Shown: positions 41,848 to 53,027, numbered from the stretch's first letter. The stretch is 64,000 nt of DNA from Holophagales bacterium (GCA_016719485.1 JADJZB010000020.1:186001-250000); one strand, 5' to 3'. Notes: a model not told the origin generated them from the letters alone. Translations and numbers: made by a program.

Positions 41848-43815
41848 TCACTTGACGGCCGGTGCGGCGTCGCTCCTGCCCTTGAGGTGCTTGTCGAACC
41901 AGAGGATCGTGTGCCCCGTCTGCAGGACGCGGTTCTCGCGCTTCTGCGCGCCGTGGCCCTCGTCGGGGAAGATGATGAGACCCGTCGGGACGCCCTTCTT
42001 CGTCGTCGCCTCGTACATCTGGATCGCCTCGCCCACGGGGACCCGCGGGTCGGAAGCGCCCTGGATGAGAAGGAGAGGGCCCTTGAGGTTGTCGATGTAC
42101 GTCGTGGCAGAGAGCTTGACGAGGGCGTCCTTGTCCTTCTCGAGGTCGCCGTACTCCGACGCCCGGAGGATGCGGCGGTAGGGCGCCGTGTTCTGCAGGA
42201 ACGAGACGAGGCTCGAGATGCCGACGTTCGAGACGCCGGCGTCGTAGGCCCCTGCGTACTTCGTCATCGCGATGAGCGTCGCGTAGCCGCCGTAGCTGCC
42301 GCCCATGACGCCCACCTTCGGGGCCTTGCCGCCGGTGGCGAAGGCGGTGCGCGCCCACTTCGCCGCGTCCTCGATGTCGGTCAGGACGTCGAGCCGCTTC
42401 GGGCCGTTGTCGGCGTCGAGCCAGGTCTTGCCGTAGCCGTCGCTGCCGCGGACGTTCGGCTCGACGAGGACGTAGCCCTCGTCGAGCCAGAGCTGCGCGC
42501 TGGGGGAGAAGCCGGGGGTCGCCTGCCCCTCGGGGCCGCCGTGGAAGATCACGACGACGGGGCACGGGGCCGGGTCGCAGCTCTTCGGGCGGCGGACGAA
42601 CGCCGGGATCTTCGTCCCGTCACGCGCCGGGTAGTGCTCGAGCGTCGCGACGGCGAACGACTTCGTGTCGACCTCGGGGGCGCTCGGGACGACCCACTGG
42701 GTCAGCTTCTTCGTCGTCCAGTCGTAGACCCAGCTCTGCGGCGGCGCGGTCGGGGTGCCGACGGCGAAGGCCGTGTAGCGGCCGTCCGGCGTGGTGGATC
42801 CGTAGGTGGTCTGGTCCGCGGCGGGGAGCTTCGGCATCTCGAGGGGCTTCCAGCTCCTCGCGTCGAGGCCGAAGACCTTCGAGTAGCCCCCCTCGTTGAC
42901 CATGTAGAGGGCCTTCTCCTTCCTCTCGTCGAGGCTCGCGCGGGAGACGTCCCACTTCAGCTCGGGGGTGATCGGGGTCCACTTGCCCCCTTCGTAGAGG
43001 TAGCCGCGCCGGAACTCTCCGAGCTCGGGGGTCACGACGACGAGCTGCCCCTCCTTCGGTCCGTACTGGGCGCGGTAGTCGGCGGGCTTGTCGGTGCCGA
43101 GGAGCGGGGTCTTCGCCTTCTTCGCCGGATCCCACTCCCAGTACTCGATCGCCTGGGAGCCGGTCGCCTTCGCGAGGAGGATGCGTCCGTCGGGCCTCTT
43201 GTCGGCGACGAACCAGAGGCCCGGCTCGTCGAAAACCGTTTCCTTCTTCCCGGTCGCCAGCTCGTAGCGGTAGATCGCGTACGAGTTCGGCTTGACGTCG
43301 TTGGCGCGGAAGTAGAGCCACTTCCCGTCGTCGCTGACGAACGCGAACGCCGTCTGGATCTTCGGCAGGTGCTGGACGACCTTCATCGGGCCGCCGTCGG
43401 CCGGCATCAGGTAGAGGCCGGGGTTCTCCTCACCCTTGCGGTCGCGGGAGAGGACGAGCGTTTTCCCGTCGGGAGTGATGTCGGCGAGCGAGGTGCGGTC
43501 CTCGCCTCCCGTCATCTGGATCGGAAAGGTATTCGGGCCGTCGAGGCGCCAGACCTGCGCCGTGCCGGTGACGGCCCACCCGAAGAAGAGCCGCTTTCCG
43601 TCGGGCGAGAGCTGGCCGCCGCTGGGCGAGCGGACGTCCATCAGGTTCTGGATCTTCCTCGACAGCTCCGACGGAAGCGGGGGCGCGACGAATTTCGCGA
43701 TCACCTCCGGCGGGACGCTGTCGGCGCCGTGCCCCTGATAGACCGTCTGCTGGGCAGCGGCCGGACCGGCGAGAAGGACCACGAGAGCAAGGGCGGTCGA
43801 GGAGCGCTTCACCAT
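41848..43815 (-). CDS. Secreted S9-family prolyl oligopeptidase-like peptidase
   Basis: 655 residues from ATG 43815, which has GGAGG 5 bases upstream; TTG at 43818 is less likely. Signal peptide 1-22 (ending AAAQ). A beta-propeller region (residues 40-390) with TolB-like repeats (SPDGKRLFFGW, TPDGKTLVLSRD) precedes the alpha/beta-hydrolase domain: nucleophile Ser in GGSYGG, Asp in GASDPRVP, His in DEGHG. It would cleave short peptides in the periplasm or outside. Confidence 0.9.
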   Translation of the reverse strand: MVKRSSTALALVVLLAGPAAAQQTVYQGHGADSVPPEVIAKFVAPPLPSELSRKIQNLMDVRSPSGGQLSPDGKRLFFGWAVTGTAQVWRLDGPNTFPIQMTGGEDRTSLADITPDGKTLVLSRDRKGEENPGLYLMPADGGPMKVVQHLPKIQTAFAFVSDDGKWLYFRANDVKPNSYAIYRYELATGKKETVFDEPGLWFVADKRPDGRILLAKATGSQAIEYWEWDPAKKAKTPLLGTDKPADYRAQYGPKEGQLVVVTPELGEFRRGYLYEGGKWTPITPELKWDVSRASLDERKEKALYMVNEGGYSKVFGLDARSWKPLEMPKLPAADQTTYGSTTPDGRYTAFAVGTPTAPPQSWVYDWTTKKLTQWVVPSAPEVDTKSFAVATLEHYPARDGTKIPAFVRRPKSCDPAPCPVVVIFHGGPEGQATPGFSPSAQLWLDEGYVLVEPNVRGSDGYGKTWLDADNGPKRLDVLTDIEDAAKWARTAFATGGKAPKVGVMGGSYGGYATLIAMTKYAGAYDAGVSNVGISSLVSFLQNTAPYRRILRASEYGDLEKDKDALVKLSATTYIDNLKGPLLLIQGASDPRVPVGEAIQMYEATTKKGVPTGLIIFPDEGHGAQKRENRVLQTGHTILWFDKHLKGRSDAAPAVK

Positions 43816-43840
43816 CAATCCTCCAAGAAATGCGTAACGC

Positions 43841-43860
43841 CAGGGGTCAGTTCCGTTTTT
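43841..43860. repeat. Single GGGGTCAG-type arm
   Basis: CAGGGGTCAGTTCCGTTTTT between the S9 and thioesterase genes shares GGGGTCAG with the arm at 38491-38504. Only one arm is seen. Weak evidence for a decayed dispersed repeat. Confidence 0.3.
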
Positions 43861-43906
43861 CGTGTTTCTCGCGGGATTGCTCCCGCGTGCTCAGACGGGA
43901 ACGCCC

Positions 43907-44380
43907 TCACGCCTTCGGCTCCCAGGTGTCGGGGACCTGGACGAGGACGGCTTCGCCGCGGGCGCAGACGGCGCCGCGGGAGGAGAGAAGCGTTGCGATG
44001 GTCACCTTCCGGCCCTTCACCTCGACGATCGTCGAACGGAGCTCGACGGGAGAGTCGATCGGGGTCGGCTTGAGGTACTCGACCTTGAGCGTCCCGGTCA
44101 GGAAGCGCGGGTACGGGCCCACGGCGGGGTCTCCGCCCACGGCCCGGTGGGCCGCTGCCGCGGCGCTTCCCGTGGAGTGGCAGTCGATGACCGAAGCGAT
44201 GTATCCGCCGTAGACGAAGCCCGGGATCGCCGTGTGGTGCGGCCGGGGGACGAGCGTCGCGACGGTCTCGTCGCCGTCCCAGAAGCTCCGGATGTGCAGG
44301 CCGTGCTCGTTGAGCCGTCCGCAGCCGTAACAGTGGGCCCAGTGATCGGGGTAGAGGTCCTGGAAGGCGGGCCTCTCCAT
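43907..44380 (-). CDS. PaaI-type hotdog-fold thioesterase
   Basis: 157 residues from ATG 44380, overlapping the FMN reductase stop (TGATG). Hotdog signature: GFVYGGYIASVIDCHSTGSAAAAAH along the central helix, then strands TGTLKVEYLKPTPID and VTIATLLSS. An N-terminal CYGCG motif (HWAHCYGCGRLNEHG) is common in this subgroup. It probably hydrolyses an acyl-CoA; the substrate is unknown. Confidence 0.8.
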   Translation of the reverse strand: MERPAFQDLYPDHWAHCYGCGRLNEHGLHIRSFWDGDETVATLVPRPHHTAIPGFVYGGYIASVIDCHSTGSAAAAAHRAVGGDPAVGPYPRFLTGTLKVEYLKPTPIDSPVELRSTIVEVKGRKVTIATLLSSRGAVCARGEAVLVQVPDTWEPKA

Positions 44381-44970
44381 CACGCTCTCCCCGGCATGAG
44401 GGCGCGAGTGGCGTGGGCGAGGGCACCGCCCAGCTCCATGAGGGCCTTGCGCCGCCCCGGGTCGACGACGTTGCCGTCGGAGTCGAATGCGTCCGCCGCC
44501 TTTGGGAGGGAGACCTGGTCCGGGAGTACGACGACGCCGATGTTCCCGAGGATCATGCGGACGGACGCCAGCCCCCGGATCCCGCCGAGGGCCCCCGTCG
44601 AGGCGGAGCAGAGGGCGGCGACCTTGCCCTTGAAGCATTCCAGGGGCTTCTCTCCCGGTGCGGGGCGCGAGACCCAGTCGAGGACGTTCTTCAGCGTCCC
44701 GCTGATGGCCGAGTTGTACTCGGGGCTCGCGACGAGGAGGCCGTCGGCCGCCTTGAAGAGCTCTTTCAGCTTCAGGGCGCTGGCGGGAATGCCCCCGGCC
44801 GTTTCGAGATCGCCGTCGTAGGGCGGGACGGGGAAGTCGCGCAGGTCGATACGCGTGACGTCCGCGCCGGCGGCACGTGCGCCATCGGCCGCGATCGCCA
44901 GGATCTTCCCGTTGTAGGAGCCGGACCTGAGGCTTCCGGCGAAGGCGAGGATGCGGGGGACGTCGCTCAT
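44380..44970 (-). CDS. NADPH-dependent FMN reductase
   Basis: 196 residues. Flavodoxin-like features: phosphate loop AGSLRSGSYNG (residues 11-21), SPEYNSAISGTLKNVLDW, and CSASTGALGG. This is the SsuE/YieF-type group that reduces FMN or quinones. It shares a transcript with the thioesterase gene. Confidence 0.87.
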   Translation of the reverse strand: MSDVPRILAFAGSLRSGSYNGKILAIAADGARAAGADVTRIDLRDFPVPPYDGDLETAGGIPASALKLKELFKAADGLLVASPEYNSAISGTLKNVLDWVSRPAPGEKPLECFKGKVAALCSASTGALGGIRGLASVRMILGNIGVVVLPDQVSLPKAADAFDSDGNVVDPGRRKALMELGGALAHATRALMPGRA

Positions 44971-45008
44971 GGGCCCTCCGGACGAAGCGGATGATATCGG
45001 CGGGTTTC

Positions 45009-46478
45009 TCAGTGACGGCTCTTCGACCGCTCCCGCTGCCGCGTCGCGGAACGCGGTGGCGGCGTCTTCTCCTTGTTGGGCCCACCGCCCTCGGCCGGGC
45101 GCGTGAAGCCCCGCAGACGAAGGAGCTCCCAGATCCGCTCCTCGAGGAGCGCCTGCGGTACCGGCTTCGGGAGGAGGTCGGCGGCGCCCGACTGGAGGGC
45201 GAAGGCGAGCAGTGCCCGGTCGGGACGGGACGCGAGAAGGAGGACCGGGAGGAGCGCCGTGCGCGGGCTCGACTTCAGGATCCTCGCCACGTCGAAGCCG
45301 TCCAGCTTGGAGAGGCGGGAATCCATCAGGACGAGATCCACCTGCCGCGAGAGGGCCGTCTCCAGGGCCTCCTCGGCGCTCGTCGCCTCCAGCGTCCGGC
45401 AGCCGGTCATGCAGAGGGCCGTGGCGAGCTTGAGGAGGTCGCGGACCTCCTCGTCGACGACGAGTACGACGGGCGGCCTGCGGCGCGGCCGCGGGGCCAC
45501 GATCGTGCGTGGCGCCTCGGTCCTCTGCGTCGCGCGGGAGTCGCGCGGCAGGATGATGGAGTCGATGGCGACCTCCACCTCGTGCAGGAACGCCTCGGTC
45601 TCCGGGAGAAGGCGCCCCTCCGACAACGGAGCGGCCGGGCCCGTGCCGCAGAGGGCGAGCGCGTCGTCGAGCTCGAGCGCCGAGGCGAAACGGTCCTCGC
45701 GCCTTCTCGCGAGGACGCGCGACAGGACCGCGTAGAGGTCGGCTGGAAGGTCCGGAACCAGCTCCCGGATGTCGGGGAAGGGATCGTGAACGTGCTTCAT
45801 CGCCGTCGCGACGGGGGACTCACCCTGGAAGGGGGTCCGGCCAGCGAGCATTTCCCAGGCGATGATTCCGATGGAGTAGAGGTCGGCCCTTTCGTCGAGC
45901 TCCTCCCCGAGCGCCTGCTCGGGGGACATGTACTGGGGCGTTCCGAGGAGGACCGAGGCCAGCGTCAGTCCCGGCTCCCACGACCCGCGCGCCAGGCCGA
46001 AGTCGAGGATGACCGCCGCGCCCTGCCGGTCGATGATGACGTTCTGGGACTTGAGGTCCCGGTGGAGGATCTTGAGCCGGTGGATCGCCGCTGTGCCGCG
46101 TGCGATCTGCCGCACGATCGGAACGGCTTCGGCCGCCAGGAATCGCTGGCGCTGTCCGATCATCGTCCAGAGGTCCACCCCGTCGACCAGCTCCATCGTG
46201 ATGTACGGGTAGTCGCCCGCGATGCCGTAGTCGTACATCCGGGCGACGTTCGGGTGCTTGATCTTCCGGTTGAGGGCGACCTCGCGCTTGAAGCGCGCCA
46301 GGAGCGCGTTCTCGTCCCGTCCGAGGTTCGGGGAAAGGACCTTGATGGCCACGGTTTCCTCGAGCTCCCGGTCGAACGCCTTGAAGACGACGCCGATCCC
46401 GCCGTGGCCGAGCGTCCCGGTCCAGTCGTAGCGCGGGAGAAGCTCGAAGAAGCGCCTTCGGAACGACTCGAGCTTCAC
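45009..46478 (-). CDS. Ser/Thr protein kinase fused to a response-regulator receiver
   Basis: 489 residues. Kinase domain 15-280: glycine loop GHGGIGVV, K46 (AIKVL), catalytic HRDLKSQN with D141, DFGLA, and GTPQYMSPEQ. A receiver domain at about 336-455 (VVLVVDEEVRDLL) keeps the phospho-acceptor D386 (LMDSRL) and the late Lys-Pro (PKPVP). No transmembrane segment. It links phosphorelay and Ser/Thr phosphorylation in one soluble protein. It may be read with the lipoprotein gene 18 bases upstream. Confidence 0.9.
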   Translation of the reverse strand: MKLESFRRRFFELLPRYDWTGTLGHGGIGVVFKAFDRELEETVAIKVLSPNLGRDENALLARFKREVALNRKIKHPNVARMYDYGIAGDYPYITMELVDGVDLWTMIGQRQRFLAAEAVPIVRQIARGTAAIHRLKILHRDLKSQNVIIDRQGAAVILDFGLARGSWEPGLTLASVLLGTPQYMSPEQALGEELDERADLYSIGIIAWEMLAGRTPFQGESPVATAMKHVHDPFPDIRELVPDLPADLYAVLSRVLARRREDRFASALELDDALALCGTGPAAPLSEGRLLPETEAFLHEVEVAIDSIILPRDSRATQRTEAPRTIVAPRPRRRPPVVLVVDEEVRDLLKLATALCMTGCRTLEATSAEEALETALSRQVDLVLMDSRLSKLDGFDVARILKSSPRTALLPVLLLASRPDRALLAFALQSGAADLLPKPVPQALLEERIWELLRLRGFTRPAEGGGPNKEKTPPPRSATRQRERSKSRH

Positions 46479-46496
46479 ACGGTCCTCTGGCCGGGG

Positions 46497-48308
46497 TCAG
46501 GGCGACGAAGGGGTCGGCCGGCCGCCATCGAGGAGAAAGACCTGCCCGCGCGTCTCGGCCTGCTCGTAGACGATCCGGTCACCCTTCGGAGACCAGGAGG
46601 GATACCGGATGTAGACGTCGAGCCGCGTGTTGCCGGTCAGCCGCTTCTCCTCGCGCGTCCCCCTGTCGATCCACCAGAGGTTCCACGTGTCGTCGCGGTA
46701 GCCGGCGAAGGCGATCCTGCGGCCGTCAGGGGAATAGCTGAAGGCCCAGGAGAGGCCGCGTTTCTCGGTCAGGAGCTCCGGGGTACCTCCCGCCGAAGGC
46801 ATGACGCCGATGAAGATGTCGTCCCCCCGGCGGACCTCGAGGGCGAGCTCCCTGCCGTCCGGAGACCAGCACGGGTAGCCGACGAACTCCCGGTCGAAGG
46901 TCAGCTTGTGCTGGGTCCGCGTCGTCAGGTCGGCCATCCAGGTGTTGATCGTGATGCTGTCCCGCTTGCTGTGGTAGGCGATGCGCTTCCCGTCGGGGGA
47001 GAGGCGGATCGAGATCGCGTCGGAGAGGTCGACCGGGAGCTTCCGGAACGTCCGGGTGGCGATCTCGAACTCGTAGGCGTTGAACTTTCCGCCGTCCCGA
47101 TCGGAGAAGGTGAGAATCCGCTTGCCGTCGGGGTAGAAGTCGTTGCCGTACTCGACGGCTGGTCCCTCTATCACGGGCCGCTGGCGCCCGCCGTCGGGGT
47201 CCATGAGCCAGACGTCGTTCGACCCGCCGGGGGGAATCCAGCCGAACGCGATGGTGCTGCCGTCCGGCGAGAAGACCGGCCACGTCGCGCGCCCGTCACC
47301 CGCCGTGAGCGGCGTCGGTTCGCCGGACGCGAGGCCGGTGGCCGCGTGGATGGGCAGGCTCCAGATCGCCGCGGTCGTCGTCAGCTCGCTCCACGCGACC
47401 TTTCGTCCGTCGGCCGAGAAGCTCGGGCTCCGGGGAACCTCGGCGCGGACTGCCGTGGCCGCTTCGGCGGGGCCCGTCACGGTCCGCCCGCCGTCGCCGA
47501 GCGGCAGGCGGTAGAGGGCGTAGCTTCCCTGCTCGTTCTGCGCGCCGAACCAGAGCACCTTCCCGTCAGGAGAGACGCGCGGCTCGTAGAGCCGCGTCCC
47601 GGCGTGGAGCCTCACGAGGTCGGCCCCGTCGGGCTGGACCGACCAGATCTCCGCCTGCGAGAGGCGCGGCTCGGAGGTGACGAAGTAGAGGCGGCCGCCG
47701 TCGGGTGACCAGGTGGGCGCGCCGTGCCCGCCCCTCGGGTTGCCTGCGGTCGTCACGCTGAGGGCCGATCCGCCGTTGGCGCCGACGATCCAGATCGTCG
47801 ATGGAGCCAGCCCCGGCGCCGCGGTGGCGGCGACGTCGGTCAGGGGTGTCGACTGGAAGGCGACCCGCTTTCCGTCGGGCGAGAAGGAAGGCCGCGACCC
47901 GAACGCCGCGAGAAGACGCGGCGTTCCGCCGGCGGCCGGGACGACCCAGAGGCCGCCCCGGTCCTTGGAGTGGAACGCGATGAGGCTGCCGTCGGGGGAC
48001 CAGGCCGGCTGAACGTTGTTCCTTCCGTCCCGTGTCAGGGGGCGACCGGGACCGCCCTGGAGGGGTCGCACGAGGATCTCCAGCTTCCCGCCCGACATGA
48101 CCGCCGTGGCCAGCTCGTTGCCGAGCGGGGAGAGCGCCGGGAAGAGCTCGAGGGCGCTCGCGCTGCCGAGGGGCTTCGGCGTGCCGGAGGGCGGAGGGAC
48201 GGGCTGGGTCGGGCGGGCGCCGCACCCGGCCGCCGCGGCGACGACGGCGACGGCGAAAGCCGCGAGGCAAGACCCCTTCCCGCCCGGGGCGGCGGCACGA
48301 TTCTTCAT
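46497..48308 (-). CDS. TolB-like beta-propeller lipoprotein
   Basis: 603 residues from ATG 48308. Lipoprotein signal with lipobox AAGC at about residues 27-30. The rest is made of PD40/WD40-like repeats with the recurring SPDG turn (WSPDGSLIAFHS, FSPDGKRVAFQS, LSPDGKRIAYHS and about eight more). Such propellers bind proteins or sense ligands outside the membrane. It may partner the downstream kinase, since the two genes are adjacent. Confidence 0.85.
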   Translation of the reverse strand: MKNRAAAPGGKGSCLAAFAVAVVAAAAGCGARPTQPVPPPSGTPKPLGSASALELFPALSPLGNELATAVMSGGKLEILVRPLQGGPGRPLTRDGRNNVQPAWSPDGSLIAFHSKDRGGLWVVPAAGGTPRLLAAFGSRPSFSPDGKRVAFQSTPLTDVAATAAPGLAPSTIWIVGANGGSALSVTTAGNPRGGHGAPTWSPDGGRLYFVTSEPRLSQAEIWSVQPDGADLVRLHAGTRLYEPRVSPDGKVLWFGAQNEQGSYALYRLPLGDGGRTVTGPAEAATAVRAEVPRSPSFSADGRKVAWSELTTTAAIWSLPIHAATGLASGEPTPLTAGDGRATWPVFSPDGSTIAFGWIPPGGSNDVWLMDPDGGRQRPVIEGPAVEYGNDFYPDGKRILTFSDRDGGKFNAYEFEIATRTFRKLPVDLSDAISIRLSPDGKRIAYHSKRDSITINTWMADLTTRTQHKLTFDREFVGYPCWSPDGRELALEVRRGDDIFIGVMPSAGGTPELLTEKRGLSWAFSYSPDGRRIAFAGYRDDTWNLWWIDRGTREEKRLTGNTRLDVYIRYPSWSPKGDRIVYEQAETRGQVFLLDGGRPTPSSP

Positions 48309-48395
48309 CAGCGTCCCTTGCCGGGATCTTAGCCCGATGCCGCAAGCGCGGCGGGTCTGCCGGGCCCGGCACGAACCTTGTATGGTCGGGTCTCC

Positions 48396-49707
48396 GTGAC
48401 GCTCCGCCTGAAGCTCTTCGTCCTGATCGGCGGTCTCCTCGCCCTGATGGTGGGGGCCGAGTGGCTCCTCATCGAGACCCTCACGAAGGACCTCCGCGTC
48501 GAGGTGACAGCGGTCGCCACTTCGGTGGGGAAAGACATCGTGCGGATTCTCCATCCAGCCCACGAGAAGGGCCCGGGATTACCGGCTCCCCACGCCCCTG
48601 CGAACGAGGACGAACCGGCGAAGCGAATCGTCGTCACGACGGTTCAGACGACCGGGGACGGGGCGATCTCGTCGACGAAGAGCTGGACGACGGCTGGAGG
48701 GACGGGTTTCCTCTTCATCGAGGGACCTGACGCCCGGGCCCGCGTCCGAATTCCGGAAACCGGCGTGAAGGACGCCGTCACCCGCTTCCGGACCCGCCTC
48801 GTCCTCGGTTCGCTGGGAATCGTCGCCGTCGGCCTCCTGGCGGCTGCGTTCGTCGCGCACCGGGTGGCGCGTCCGCTCGTCGAGCTGTCCCGCGCAGCGC
48901 GAACTCTCGGGGAGGGGGGCTTCGGCGCGCACGTGTCCACGCGCGAGGGGGGAGAGGTGGGCGAGGCGATCGCCGCCTTCAACCAGATGTCCTCCCGGCT
49001 CGAGGCCCTCGAGCGCGAGGCGCTCGCCCTGAAGGAGCGCGAGCACCTCGGAGAGATGGGCGAGGTCGCTCGCGGCATGGCGCACGCCCTGCGCAACCCG
49101 CTCCACGCCGTCGGCCTCTCGGTGGACGAGCTCGCGGCCCGCCTCCCGGACGACCCCGGAGCGGCCGAGATGGCGGCCGCCGCCCGCCGCCAGATCGCGG
49201 GAGTCGACGGGACGATCCGGTCCTTTCTCGCGCTGGCGGCAGAGGGCGGAACGGTGGAGAACGTCGACGTGCGGGAGCTCGCCGAGGAAGTCGCCCTCTC
49301 CGTACTCCAGGGCGCGCGCGGCAGGGTCCGCGTGGCCGTCGAAGCGGGAGAGGCCCGGCCACGGTTCAGCGCGGTGGTGCCCGAGCTGCGCGCCGCGCTC
49401 CACGCGCTCGTCGTGAACGCCGTCGAGGCGAGCCCCGAGGGTGCCCGGATCGCCGTCCGGGTCGAGGCGAGGGACGGGGGCGGCGCACGGGTGACGGTCG
49501 ACGACGAGGGGCCAGGCCTGCCGGGCGAGGTTCGCTCGCGCCTCTTCACCCCGCACGTGACGACGAAGCCGAGCGGCTCGGGAATGGGCCTCTTCCTCGC
49601 CCACCGGATTGCGACCACGCGCTACGGCGGCGGCCTCGCGCTCGAGGACCGCCTCCCGCGCGGGACGCGGGCCGTCCTCGATCTCGGGCCGCGGACGGGA
49701 GGGCGCC

Positions 49708-49715
<8 letters not shown>
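48396..49715 (+). CDS. Membrane sensor histidine kinase
   Basis: 439 residues from GTG 48396; a TTG at 48378 would add six residues. TM1 (residues about 5-25), a periplasmic region of about 110 residues, TM2, HAMP (HRVARPLVELSRAARTLGEGG), H-box GMAHALRNPLHAVGLS, and ATP-binding N (NAVEASPEG) and G boxes (DDEGPGLPG, SGMGLFLA). TATGGT at 48381 could be a -10 for a near-leaderless message. Partner of the NtrC-type regulator just downstream. Confidence 0.9.
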
Positions 49716-51075
<1,360 letters not shown>

Positions 51076-51086
51076 GGCGCGAGGCA

Positions 51087-51120
51087 CCCCGTTTTCGGGA
51101 GCGGGTTCCCGATATGGGGA
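51087..51120. promoter_or_regulatory. Possible enhancer sites for the NtrC-type regulator
   Basis: Two short near-palindromes, CCCCGTTTTCGGG (51087-51099) and TCCCGATATGGGGA (51107-51120), with centres about 21 bases apart, lie 30-65 bases upstream of the sigma-54 promoter match. Position and symmetry suit activator binding; sequence support is modest. Confidence 0.4.
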
Positions 51121-51151
51121 GATCCGGGCCGGCCTCGCGGCGCACGCCAGC

Positions 51152-51166
51152 TGGCCTGTCCCTTGC
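51152..51166 (+). promoter_or_regulatory. Sigma-54 promoter match
   Basis: TGGC-N7-TTGC (51152-51155 and 51163-51166) keeps the invariant GG and GC with the required 10-base gap between them. Transcription would begin near 51178, 42 bases before the secreted-protein gene. It directly follows a sigma-54 activator gene, which strengthens the call. Confidence 0.65.
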
Positions 51167-51219
51167 GAAGAGGGAAACGAAAACGGCTGACGCCGACAAA
51201 CAGCAATCGGAGGTCCACG

Positions 51220-51936
51220 ATGTCGCTCTCACGCATTGTTCCCCGCGCCGCCTTCGGCGCCCTCACGCTCGGCGCCGCCTTCACCCTCGCCGCGCCCCTC
51301 CTTCCTTTCTCCCAGACCGCCCAGGCGGGCGAGGAGAAGGAGGAGACGACGGTCACGATCTCCACCTCGAAGGACAAGGAGGCGACCGTTCTCAAGCTCG
51401 AGCCGATGAAGGCGGGCGAGACGAAGACGGTGACGTCCGAGTCGGGCAAGCCGGTCACCGTGACCCGGACCGAGGAGGGCTACACGATCAAGACCGGCGA
51501 GCGCGAGATCAAGGTGAAGACGATGGGCGACGGGGAAGGACCGCATGTCCTCCTCCCGGGAGGGAAGGAAGTCCACGTCGTGAAGGGGCATCACTGCGGC
51601 GACGGCGACGAGAACGTGAACATGGTCTTTACCGGCGACGACGGGAAGAAGGTCGTCGTGAAGAAGCACGCCTACGCGTACAGGATCGGAGACGACGCGC
51701 CGAAGGCCACCGCGGGAGACGTCCTGAAGAAGGCGGCGCCGAAGAGTCTCGAGAGCCTCGACCGCCCCACCCGCGACGCCGTGGAGAGGGTCCTCCAGGA
51801 GATGCTCGACACGGGTTCCGTCTTCGCGCCAGGAGCGATGGAGATGTCGTGGCACGCGAAGGAGGGCGGAGACGGTGACGGAGAGAGGGTGAAGGTGATG
51901 GTCATCCAGGAGAAGAAGAGCGACGCGAAGAAGTAG
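51220..51936 (+). CDS. Secreted protein of unknown function under a sigma-54 promoter
   Basis: 238 residues; ATG 51220 has GGAGG at 51209-51213. Signal peptide 1-36 (ending AQAG). The mature part is highly charged (Lys/Glu/Asp-rich) with beta-strand-like repeats (TVTISTSKDKEATVLKLEP, VTVTRTEEGYTIKTGERE) and a GHHCGDGDE turn. I do not recognise a family. It is the likely output of the adjacent two-component system, perhaps an envelope-stress or metal-related protein. Confidence 0.75.
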   Translation: MSLSRIVPRAAFGALTLGAAFTLAAPLLPFSQTAQAGEEKEETTVTISTSKDKEATVLKLEPMKAGETKTVTSESGKPVTVTRTEEGYTIKTGEREIKVKTMGDGEGPHVLLPGGKEVHVVKGHHCGDGDENVNMVFTGDDGKKVVVKKHAYAYRIGDDAPKATAGDVLKKAAPKSLESLDRPTRDAVERVLQEMLDTGSVFAPGAMEMSWHAKEGGDGDGERVKVMVIQEKKSDAKK

Positions 51937-51991
51937 CGTTCGCCCTGCCGGCGTTCTCCGTGCGAAGCTCTGCTCGACGGGGGACGCCGGC

Positions 51992-52900
51992 ATGACCCGC
52001 CTCAACCGCACGAAACGCACACTCCTCGGCGTCCTCGGGATCGCCGGCACGACGACCCTCGGAGGTGCCGCTCCCCCCGAAGCCGAGGCGCCGCTGATCG
52101 GGACGAAGGACTACGTCGCCCGCGCGGCGGTCCCCGCCGACGAGCGCTTTGCTTACGGCGCCGGGCCCTCCCGTTTCGCCGACCTTTATCTTCCGAAAGG
52201 GACTCGTCCGTACAGGCTGGTCGTCTTCTTTCACGGCGGCTGCTGGATGGCGCAGTACGGCCTCGAGCCGGTTGGCGGCTTCTGCCGGGCACTCGCGGAC
52301 GAGACGGGCCTCGCCGTCCTGAGCGTCGAATACCGCAGGGTCGGGGAGGAGGGCGGAGGCTGGCCGGGAACGTTCCTCGACGCGGCTGCGGCCCTCGACT
52401 TCGTCGACGAGCTCGCGACGAGGGCTCCTGTCTCCCGGCAGCGCGTGATCGTCGCGGGGCACTCGGCGGGGGCTCACCTCGCTCTCTGGCTCGCCGCGAG
52501 GCCGGGCCTCCCGTTCGACGACCCTCTCCGGACGCCGGTCCGCATCCGTCCGTCCCGCGTCGTCGCCCTCGGCCCGCTCGCGGACCTCGCCGACGTCCCG
52601 GGTACGCCGTGCGGCGGGGCGCTGGACGGCCTTCTCGGTCCTCCCTCGCTGCGCGATCTCCGCCTCCGCTCGGCTTCTCCGGCGGCGCGCCTCCCCCTCG
52701 GGGTGCCGCAGGTCCTCGTCGCGGGAGCCCGCGACCGGATCGCCCCCGTCGCCCTGGCGAAGGCCTACGCGGAGAAGGCCCGCGCGGCCGGTGACGCGGC
52801 CGAGCTCGTGGAGATTCCCTCGGCCGGGCACTTCGAGCTCGTCACGCCGGGCTCCGCCGCCTGGCCGGCTGTGCTGGAGGCCTTCCGCCGGGAACGCTGA
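51992..52900 (+). CDS. Exported alpha/beta-hydrolase (carboxylesterase type)
   Basis: 302 residues; N-terminal export signal about 1-28, possibly Tat-independent. Oxyanion FFHGGCWM, nucleophile GHSAGAH (Ser about residue 154), Asp in AGARDRIAP and His in PSAGHFEL complete the triad. It resembles BD-FAE/kynurenine formamidase-like esterases; the substrate is unknown. Confidence 0.82.
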   Translation: MTRLNRTKRTLLGVLGIAGTTTLGGAAPPEAEAPLIGTKDYVARAAVPADERFAYGAGPSRFADLYLPKGTRPYRLVVFFHGGCWMAQYGLEPVGGFCRALADETGLAVLSVEYRRVGEEGGGWPGTFLDAAAALDFVDELATRAPVSRQRVIVAGHSAGAHLALWLAARPGLPFDDPLRTPVRIRPSRVVALGPLADLADVPGTPCGGALDGLLGPPSLRDLRLRSASPAARLPLGVPQVLVAGARDRIAPVALAKAYAEKARAAGDAAELVEIPSAGHFELVTPGSAAWPAVLEAFRRER

Positions 52901-53027
52901 CCGCCGTCCGGCGGAAGGCGCGGTCCCTTGACTCTTCCGCAGCGCAGCACCACCTTCTGAAGTATCGGAGGGTGTGTGGTGCGTCTCCGTACCCGGTACG
53001 GAGATGCTGTCTCCTCGGGAGGCGGAA

